From NCBI RefSeq assembly GCF_002916655.1, contig NZ_PPSM01000018.1, positions 1 to 48,974 on the forward strand: DNA of 48,974 nucleotides, given 5' to 3'. The notes beneath the pieces were generated by a model, which saw only the letters and a program-made list of their open reading frames with translations, was not told the origin of the DNA and did not search any database. The position numbers were made by a program, and so were the translations under genes. This document shows, in pieces, positions 43,261-48,974 of this stretch (within the stretch, counting starts at the first letter, position 1; each line of letters begins with the position of its first letter). This DNA comes from Novosphingobium sp. HII-3. Its GTDB lineage: Bacteria; Pseudomonadota; Alphaproteobacteria; Sphingomonadales; Sphingomonadaceae.

Positions 43261-44981
43261 TCCGGGGTGACGCTCGCCGAGAAGGCGAAGGGAGATGCCT
43301 CATCGGTGAGGAGCAGGAAGGGTTCGGAACCCGGCTGGAAGGGATCAGCGCTACTTCCCAGGCGAACGTCGATCTGCAGCGCGCCGCCGCCGAAATCCCA
43401 GCGGGCGGATATGTCAGACTCACTTCGCCGCACCTTGGAGACCGGATGCGGGTCTTTGCCCAGCAGCGGAATGACATGCTTTCGCCGCAGCTCCAGAAGC
43501 TTACGGATGAAGTTTTGGTGTTCCTGCTGCTCCGAGCGGCTGGGACTCCCGATCTTCGAGGCCTCGAAGGTGGATCGGGAAACAGGATCCGGAACCTCTC
43601 CCCCGAAGCTGCTGAATCTTGCGAACTCTTGTGCGCGGCCCTTGCGGACAGCCTCGGCCAGATCGCCCCCGAAATCGACGAAGAACTGGAAGGGAGCTTC
43701 GGTGAGGAACTCCTCTCCCATGAACAGCATGGGCGGGAAGGGGGCAAGGAGGGTGAGGGCGGTCACGACGCGATACGCGTGCGCATCGTCTGTCAAGTGG
43801 TGCAGCCGTTCGCCCCGCGCGCGGTTCCCGACCTGGTCGTGATTGCTGAGGAAGTTCACGAAGGCGGTGCGCGGGAGGGTACCCGAAGGCTCACCACGGC
43901 CTTCAGCATCGCCGTTCTTGCGAACCTGCCCCTGCTCGACGTACCCATCGGCAAGTGCCGTCGCAAGATCGCCGACGGGATCCACTGCAAACGGAGCATA
44001 GTAGCTCTCGTCCTCGCCGGTGAGCAGGCAGTGCGCCGCGTGATGCCAGTCATCGTTCCAGGTGCCGTCATAAGGCGCATCCGGCGCGAAGTAACGGGCA
44101 AGATTGCGCTCGTCCTCTGTCACCAGTTGAATCGGCCGCTCGTAACCCCGCGCGCGTATCCGCTGACCCAGTTCGTCCAGAAAATGAAGGCTTGAGTGAT
44201 CCTCAATCGCGTGAACGGCATCAAGGCGAAGTCCGTCAAAGCGATACTCGTCCAGCCAGTGCAGGGCGTTTTCGATGAAGAACTCACGCACGGCCGGCGT
44301 CTCGAACGCAATGCCCTGCCCCCAGGGTGAGGCCCGCTCGGGGTGGAAGAAGGACGGGCACCACGCGCCGAGGTAATTCCCGGAAGGCCCGAAGTGATTA
44401 TAGACCACGTCGAGCAGTACGCTGAGGCCGAGGCCGTGGGCGGCATCGACAAGCGCACGCAGATCGTCGGGCGTGCCATAGGCCGGGTGCGGAGCGTAAG
44501 GCAGTACGCCGTCATAACCCCAGCCCCGCGCGCCTTCGAACTGGGCGACGGGCATCAGCTCGATGACGGTAACGCCGAGCTCGGCAAGGCGAGGCAGTTG
44601 GTCGATCATGGCCCGGAACGTGCCTTCCGGCGTAAACGTGCCCACATGCAATTCGTAGATCACCGCCTCGTGCCAGGGGCGCCCCGGCCACTCGCAGCTC
44701 CATGTGAAGGCTCGCGGATCGACCAGACGGGACGGGCCGTGGACGTCGCTCATCTGCGCGCGCGCTGCGGGGTCGGGATAGGCCGTGCCGTCGATCATCC
44801 AGCGGTACGGCAGGTCCGCCGCGGCGGCGGCCTCCACGCGCCACCCTCCGTCGCCGTCCGGTGCCGCGGACAGGGCTTTGCCGGCAAGTTCCAGTTCAAC
44901 GCTGCTGGCATCCGGCGCCCACAGAGCGAAGGACCAGCGCGTGTCGTCGAGCGGGCGAGCGCCCCAGGTCTGCCGGGCCAT
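43257..44981 (-). CDS. treZ: malto-oligosyltrehalose trehalohydrolase TreZ
   Basis: Cuts trehalose from the chain end produced by TreY. It has 574 aa: an N-terminal carbohydrate-binding beta domain (WSFALWAPDASSVELEL), then the GH13 barrel with nucleophile D254 in FDGLRLDAVHAI and acid/base E289 in QLVTEDERN. It also has VNFLSNHDQVGN, seen in trehalohydrolases. Its ATG at 44981 overlaps the glgX2 stop by one base, and its stop overlaps treY, so the operon is fully coupled. Confidence 0.96.
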   Translation of the reverse strand: MARQTWGARPLDDTRWSFALWAPDASSVELELAGKALSAAPDGDGGWRVEAAAAADLPYRWMIDGTAYPDPAARAQMSDVHGPSRLVDPRAFTWSCEWPGRPWHEAVIYELHVGTFTPEGTFRAMIDQLPRLAELGVTVIELMPVAQFEGARGWGYDGVLPYAPHPAYGTPDDLRALVDAAHGLGLSVLLDVVYNHFGPSGNYLGAWCPSFFHPERASPWGQGIAFETPAVREFFIENALHWLDEYRFDGLRLDAVHAIEDHSSLHFLDELGQRIRARGYERPIQLVTEDERNLARYFAPDAPYDGTWNDDWHHAAHCLLTGEDESYYAPFAVDPVGDLATALADGYVEQGQVRKNGDAEGRGEPSGTLPRTAFVNFLSNHDQVGNRARGERLHHLTDDAHAYRVVTALTLLAPFPPMLFMGEEFLTEAPFQFFVDFGGDLAEAVRKGRAQEFARFSSFGGEVPDPVSRSTFEASKIGSPSRSEQQEHQNFIRKLLELRRKHVIPLLGKDPHPVSKVRRSESDISARWDFGGGALQIDVRLGSSADPFQPGSEPFLLLTDEASPFAFSASVTPE

Positions 44982-47083
44982 CAGGAAGGGCGAAACAGGC
45001 AGACGCTTGCCGGAGAGATGGCGGCCACCCCCTCGCCGATCGGCTCTTCCGCGAAAGGATCGTCTCTCGCGGTGTCGAGCATTCGGACCCAGCTGCCTTC
45101 CGGCAGGGCAAAGTTCAGCCCGTCACCCGCGTTGAGCACTGCAAAGAGCGGACGGCCGCCATCCAGGAACACTTCGCGCGTGGAATAGTCGACCAGCACG
45201 CCCAGCACACGCAGGCCGGCCTGGCTCCACAGCTCCTCGTCCATTTCGCGCCCGTCCGGCTGGAACCATGCCACTTCCACACGCTCGTTGTCGCCGGTCT
45301 TGCCGAGAAGGAAGTTCTCCTGCGCCAGCACGGGGAACTGGTGGCGCAATTCGATCATGCGGCTGCAGAAATCCAGGAACGCCCCGTCCGCCGCTTCCCA
45401 GTCGATCCACGCCGTGGCGTTGTCCTGGCAGTAGACGTTGTTGTTGCCCTGCTGGCTGTTGCCGATCTCGTCGCCCGACAACAGCATGGGAACGCCCTGG
45501 CTGATCATCAGCGTTGCGACCATGGCCCGCCGGCGCCGCGCGCGAGCCGCATTGAGGCCTTCGTCCTCGGACGGCCCTTCGCAGCCCATGTTGTCCGAAA
45601 TGTTGTTGTCGTGACCATCCGCGCCTTCCTCGCCATTCGCCTCATTGTGGCGATCGTTGAAGGACACTGTGTCCATCAGCGTGAAGCCGTCGTGCGCCGC
45701 CAGGAAGTTGATCGAGCTGGTGGCAGCTCTATCGGAATGGTTGAACTGGACGGGCGACCCGATGACTCGCTGGGCGATGTCTCCCACCAGCCCCTCGTCA
45801 CCGCGCCAGAAGGCCCGGACATCGTCCCTGAACTTGTCGTTCCACTCCCGAAACGGGTGTGGGAAGCCGCCGACCTGGTAACCGCCCATGCCGATGTCCC
45901 ATGGTTCCGCGATCAGCTTTACGCCGGAAAGGATAGGGTCTTGGCGAATGGCATCGAAGAAGCCGCCCTCGCGGTCGAAACCGTGGCCTTCACGTCCCAG
46001 TGTCGATGCCAGATCGAAGCGGAAGCCATCCACGTGCATGACCTGCACCCAGTAGCGCAGGCTGTCGAGCACCATCCGCATGACCATCGGGTGCGCGACC
46101 GAAAGGGTGTTGCCCGTGCCCGTGTTGTCGAAGCTGAACCGCGGGTTTTCCGGGCTGAGCATGTAGTAGCTGGCATTGTCCAGCCCTCGGAAGCTGAGGG
46201 TCGGGCCTTTTTCGGATCCTTCGGCGGTGTGGTTGTAGACCACGTCCATGATGACTTCGATCCCGGCCTTGTGGAACCGCTTCACCATATCCTTGAACTG
46301 ACGGATGGCGCGGGGCGCCAGATCGCCGTTGCGCAGGAAGCGCGGTTCCGGCGCGAAGAAGCCGAGCGTCTGATAACCCCAGTAGTTCGACAGTCCCTTG
46401 TCGAGCAGCATCCTGTCATCAAGGAAGAATTGGGAAGGCAGCAGCTCTATCGCGCTGACGCCCAGCTTCTTGAGGTGATCGAGAATGGGTTCGCTGGCCA
46501 TCCCTTCGTACGTTCCGCGCAGAGCTTCGGGAACGTCCGGGTGCAGCATCGTGAGGCCGCGCACATGAGCCTCGTAGATGATCGTCTCTGTCCACGGGCG
46601 GGCCAGCGCCTTGTCACCCTCCCAGTCGAAGTCCGGGTCCTGGACGACCCCCTTCACCATGAACGCGGCTGAATCGCGAGTGTCGAACGTGGTGTCGTCA
46701 CCGGTCAGAAGGTCATAGCCCCACAGCGCATCATCCCAGTGGAGTGAACCGGACACCTCGCGCGCATAGGGGTCGAGCAGCAGCTTGTTCGGGTTGAAGC
46801 GGTGTCCGTTCGCCGGATCATAGGGCCCGTGCGCCCGGAAACCGTAAAGCTGGCCCGGCCTCACTCCGGGCAGGTAGCCTGAGAAGATCGACCCTTCGCG
46901 GGAGGGCAGTTCGAGGCGCGCCGTCTCCTCCTCCCCATCCTCGGAGAATAGACATAGTTCAATGGCTTCGGCGTTTTCAGAAAACACGCCGAAATGCGTG
47001 CCTTCTCCGGTGTACTCCGCGCCAAGCTCGTTGATCATCCGATCAGGACGGGAAAAGGAAAAGTCGGCGGAACCGTGCGACAC
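44981..47083 (-). CDS. glgX: glycogen debranching enzyme GlgX (copy 2)
   Basis: Full-length isoamylase-type debranching enzyme. The start is taken as the GTG at 47083, preceded by AGGAGG 7 nt upstream, giving 700 aa. Catalytic residues are D357 in DGFRFDLAST, E393 in LIAEPWDIG and D465 in LAAHDGFT. Unlike copy 1, the C-terminal domain is complete, ending in a GDGLNFALPEGSWVRMLDTA region and ISPASVCLFRP. It opens the treY/treZ operon and would feed unbranched dextrins to trehalose synthesis. Copy 1 may serve glycogen turnover in its own operon. Confidence 0.96.
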   Translation of the reverse strand: MSHGSADFSFSRPDRMINELGAEYTGEGTHFGVFSENAEAIELCLFSEDGEEETARLELPSREGSIFSGYLPGVRPGQLYGFRAHGPYDPANGHRFNPNKLLLDPYAREVSGSLHWDDALWGYDLLTGDDTTFDTRDSAAFMVKGVVQDPDFDWEGDKALARPWTETIIYEAHVRGLTMLHPDVPEALRGTYEGMASEPILDHLKKLGVSAIELLPSQFFLDDRMLLDKGLSNYWGYQTLGFFAPEPRFLRNGDLAPRAIRQFKDMVKRFHKAGIEVIMDVVYNHTAEGSEKGPTLSFRGLDNASYYMLSPENPRFSFDNTGTGNTLSVAHPMVMRMVLDSLRYWVQVMHVDGFRFDLASTLGREGHGFDREGGFFDAIRQDPILSGVKLIAEPWDIGMGGYQVGGFPHPFREWNDKFRDDVRAFWRGDEGLVGDIAQRVIGSPVQFNHSDRAATSSINFLAAHDGFTLMDTVSFNDRHNEANGEEGADGHDNNISDNMGCEGPSEDEGLNAARARRRRAMVATLMISQGVPMLLSGDEIGNSQQGNNNVYCQDNATAWIDWEAADGAFLDFCSRMIELRHQFPVLAQENFLLGKTGDNERVEVAWFQPDGREMDEELWSQAGLRVLGVLVDYSTREVFLDGGRPLFAVLNAGDGLNFALPEGSWVRMLDTARDDPFAEEPIGEGVAAISPASVCLFRPS

Positions 47084-47102
47084 GTGCGAACCTCCTGTTG
47101 CT

Positions 47103-47124
47103 GCATCCGCTAACACGCGGATGC
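47103..47124. promoter_or_regulatory. inverted repeat upstream of glgX2
   Basis: Perfect 8-bp arms GCATCCGC (47103-47110) and GCGGATGC (47117-47124) with a 6-nt loop, directly upstream of the ribosome site (47091-47096). It is a candidate operator or leader hairpin controlling the glgX2-treZ-treY operon. The decamer shared with the glgP upstream region lies just beyond it, at 47129-47138. Confidence 0.5.
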
Positions 47125-47207
47125 GCACGGCGTTCCCGCATCACTCGACAGATGAAGGTAGATGGTGCTGGCCGCTTTTCGATCCCTAGCCGTCCGGCAG
47201 CTTGCAC

Positions 47208-47241
47208 AAAAAAAACGGCCCGCCCGGCAGGGGCAGGCCGT
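47208..47241 (-). terminator. rho-independent terminator of the ferredoxin reductase gene
   Basis: On the minus strand, an 11-bp GC-rich stem (ACGGCC and GGCCGT outer arms, one mismatch) with a 5-nt loop is followed by eight T. It lies just downstream of the fpr stop and separates that gene from the glgX2 operon. Confidence 0.85.
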
Positions 47242-47263
47242 CTTCAGGCGGCTTGTGTTCGTC

Positions 47264-48097
47264 TCAACCGACGAAAGCGCGCTCAATGACGAAATCGGCG
47301 GGCTTGTTGTTCGAGCCTTCGGTAAAGCCCATGCCTTCCAGCATTGCGGCGATGTCCTTGTTCATCGCCATCGAGCCGCACAGCATCACGCGATCGGTCG
47401 CGGGATCAAGCCGTGCTTCGCCTTTGAGGCCCTGGAACAGGCGGCCGTTCTCGATCAGCGTATTAATGCGCCCCGTCGTGTGGAACGGCTCGCGCGTCAC
47501 CGTAGGCACGTAGGTAAGCTGCAGCAGGGCCTGATCCTCCACCAGCGGATCACCCGCCAGTTGGCTTTCCAGTTCTTCGCGGAAGGCAAGATCCGCCACA
47601 GTGCGCACTGAGTGGACCACCACGACCTGCTCGAAGTACTCGTAAACGTCAGGGTCACGGATGAGGGAGAGGAACGGCGCAAGGCCGGTGCCCGATCCGA
47701 ACAGGAACAACCGCTTGCCGGGCAGGAGCGCATCGGTCACCAGCGTCCCGGTGGGCTTGCGGCCGAGGTAGATGTGGTCGCCGGGCTGGATCAGCTGAAG
47801 CTTGGATGTCAGCGGGCCATCCGGAACCTTGATGGAAAGGAACTCGAGCTCCTCGGCCCAGGAGGGGCTAGCGATGGAATAGGCGCGAAGGATCGGCTTC
47901 CCGTTGTCGCCAGGCAGGCCGATCATGACGAACTCGCCCGAGCGGAAGCGAAACGAAGCCGGTCGCGTGATCTTGAAGCTGAAGAGATGCTCGTTCCAAT
48001 GGCGTACGGACAGCACTTCTTCCACCGTCAACGCTCCGGTGGGCTCCAGAACGGCCGAAGGAGCCAAGGTGGCGGCCTCTGCCTTGCGATCGCTCAT
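47264..48097 (-). CDS. fpr: ferredoxin/flavodoxin-NADP+ reductase
   Basis: FAD-containing oxidoreductase that exchanges electrons between NADPH and ferredoxin or flavodoxin. It has 277 aa from the ATG at 48097; a TTG one codon upstream is possible. FAD-binding motif RAYSIASP (near 78-85). NADP-binding motif FLFGSGTGLAPFLSLIRDP (about 132-150). A C-terminal MLCGSMAMNKDIAAMLEGMGF and an FVIERAF end are typical of subclass I bacterial enzymes. An intrinsic terminator follows. Confidence 0.95.
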   Translation of the reverse strand: MSDRKAEAATLAPSAVLEPTGALTVEEVLSVRHWNEHLFSFKITRPASFRFRSGEFVMIGLPGDNGKPILRAYSIASPSWAEELEFLSIKVPDGPLTSKLQLIQPGDHIYLGRKPTGTLVTDALLPGKRLFLFGSGTGLAPFLSLIRDPDVYEYFEQVVVVHSVRTVADLAFREELESQLAGDPLVEDQALLQLTYVPTVTREPFHTTGRINTLIENGRLFQGLKGEARLDPATDRVMLCGSMAMNKDIAAMLEGMGFTEGSNNKPADFVIERAFVG

Positions 48098-48283
48098 CAA
48101 CTTCTATCCTCGATAAACACTGGTACATCAAAGGGCGGTGCCGAAACCGGCGTTTGCCATCGTGTCGCTGGCGCAGACCACGACATGCGCAGGAATCGCG
48201 CGCACGTTTTCGCGACGCCCTATACGCGCATCGCTCAAAAGTGCAAGGCGCAAGCCCTCCGGGTTCGCGCCGCAAGGCGGCCT

Positions 48284-48718
48284 TCAGGGCTTTTCCGCGT
48301 CTCCTGAATGTCTGGAGTTCAGGTCCGCCCAGAGCTTTTCGGTCCCTGCTTCCTGCGCCTTGTTCACATACTGGGAAGCGACCAGCCATCCCTTTATGTA
48401 GTGAAGGGGAAGAACGCACCCCAGACCCAGCAAGGGGAAGGACGTCACAAGGTGGACCCACAGCGGCGGCTCGAACCGAACCTGCAGCCAGACTGCAAAG
48501 AAGGTGAGCGGGAACGCCACTATGCAGAGAGAAAAGAAAGCCGGGCCATCATCAGGCGCGGCGAACCCGTAGTCCAGCCCACAACTGGGGCAGTGATCCT
48601 GCAGTTTGAGCCATCTGCGGAACATCGGCCCCTTGCCGCAGCGGGGGCAGAGGCCCTTGAGGCCACACTGAAAAATCCAGCGGCCCTTCGATGCCTGTTT
48701 GGGGTCTATGTCGGCCAT
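48284..48718 (-). CDS. DUF983 membrane protein
   Basis: A 144-aa inner-membrane protein of DUF983, unknown function. A zinc-ribbon-like start (LCPRCGKGPMF, then CPSCGLDYGF, about 24-56) is followed by the DGPAFFS motif and two membrane helices (about 60-80 and 88-108). The ATG at 48718 follows a GGAG 7 nt upstream and fits the usual family start; a longer open frame upstream lacks that support. It lies 183 bp upstream of fpr on the same strand; the two may or may not share a transcript. Confidence 0.88.
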   Translation of the reverse strand: MADIDPKQASKGRWIFQCGLKGLCPRCGKGPMFRRWLKLQDHCPSCGLDYGFAAPDDGPAFFSLCIVAFPLTFFAVWLQVRFEPPLWVHLVTSFPLLGLGCVLPLHYIKGWLVASQYVNKAQEAGTEKLWADLNSRHSGDAEKP

Positions 48719-48974
48719 GCATTCTCCAGAGGCGATTGTCGACTGCATTTTGTATATGGGGAGCAGGACCGGCAGTGCCACCGCTTCGATGGTTTGAGGA
48801 CGATGGAACATCCACCGGGTTCTGTTGAAAACATTTTTGAAATTAGTGTTTGACCGAATCGCGGGGTCACCTTAGAGGGCGCTTCACCGCAGCGGACCAC
48901 ACGGTTTTGCAGCGGTCGCCAAGAGAGACGGACAGCTGGTTTCCCCCGGTCGCAAGAAAGGGGGAGCGATGGGT

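Noticed and set aside
48925..48974. Hairpin-like TTCCCCC and GGGGGA at the right edge
   Set aside because: The arms are short and the loop long, and the downstream sequence is cut by the window, so no call is made.
1..48974. tRNA, rRNA, CRISPR and insertion sequences
   Set aside because: No cloverleaf-type or rRNA-like sequence, no spaced repeat array and no transposase or terminal repeats were recognised by eye; a dedicated scan could still find a diverged one.

Overview
The window reads as a GC-rich alphaproteobacterial replicon, most likely from a Sphingomonadaceae (Novosphingobium/Sphingomonas-like) bacterium. This is inferred from gene content (a sphingomonad-style TonB-dependent receptor, a RepA_C-type initiator, short QueF, CHASE3-GGDEF) and codon usage. 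No rRNA, tRNA, CRISPR array or intact insertion sequence was seen. At 28.8-33.0 kb there is a complete partition/replication module (parB, parA, iteron origin, repA). I therefore infer a plasmid, megaplasmid or chromid that carries housekeeping-like metabolism.

Layout: 0.2-0.8 kb, an exopolysaccharide sugar transferase. 0.9-10.1 kb, a tightly packed minus-strand glycogen operon, glgP-glgB-glgC-glgA-glgX, with several coupled start/stop junctions. 10.3-15.5 kb, a small catabolic group (RraA-like, D-2-hydroxyacid dehydrogenase, SMP-30 lactonase, GlcG-like, GntR/FCD regulator), plus a CDP-glycerol-transferase-like gene; four similar TGTATCC-type sites sit at its promoters and look like the regulator's operators. 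15.6-27.1 kb, a mixed block: GNAT-nitrilase fusion, small secreted protein, queF, proline-rich membrane protein, PLP beta-lyase, Ca2+/H+ antiporter, periplasmic trehalase, class A PBP and MscS channel.

27.5-33.7 kb, the replicon core: an unrecognised plasmid-type protein, parB, two identical 16-bp palindromes between parA and parB (candidate parS), parA, an origin with seven 17-bp iterons, repA with two further iterons at its 3' end, and an unrecognised winged-helix-like protein. One further exact iteron lies about 7.4 kb away inside the 3' end of the PBP gene. 34.2-36.6 kb, a TonB-dependent receptor. 36.8-39.1 kb, a glutathione-dependent formaldehyde detoxification cluster with a VOC gene embedded. 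39.1-41.0 kb, a diguanylate cyclase. 41.0-47.1 kb, a second minus-strand operon, glgX2-treZ-treY. 47.3-48.7 kb, ferredoxin-NADP reductase and a DUF983 protein.

Together the two sugar operons and the trehalase encode a near-complete cycle. GlgC, GlgA and GlgB make glycogen; GlgP and two GlgX enzymes break it down; TreY and TreZ turn maltodextrin ends into trehalose; and the exported trehalase splits trehalose to glucose. The most unusual signals are in the replicon core (twin palindromes, phased iterons, the remote iteron in a cell-wall gene) and in the operator set of the GntR cluster.
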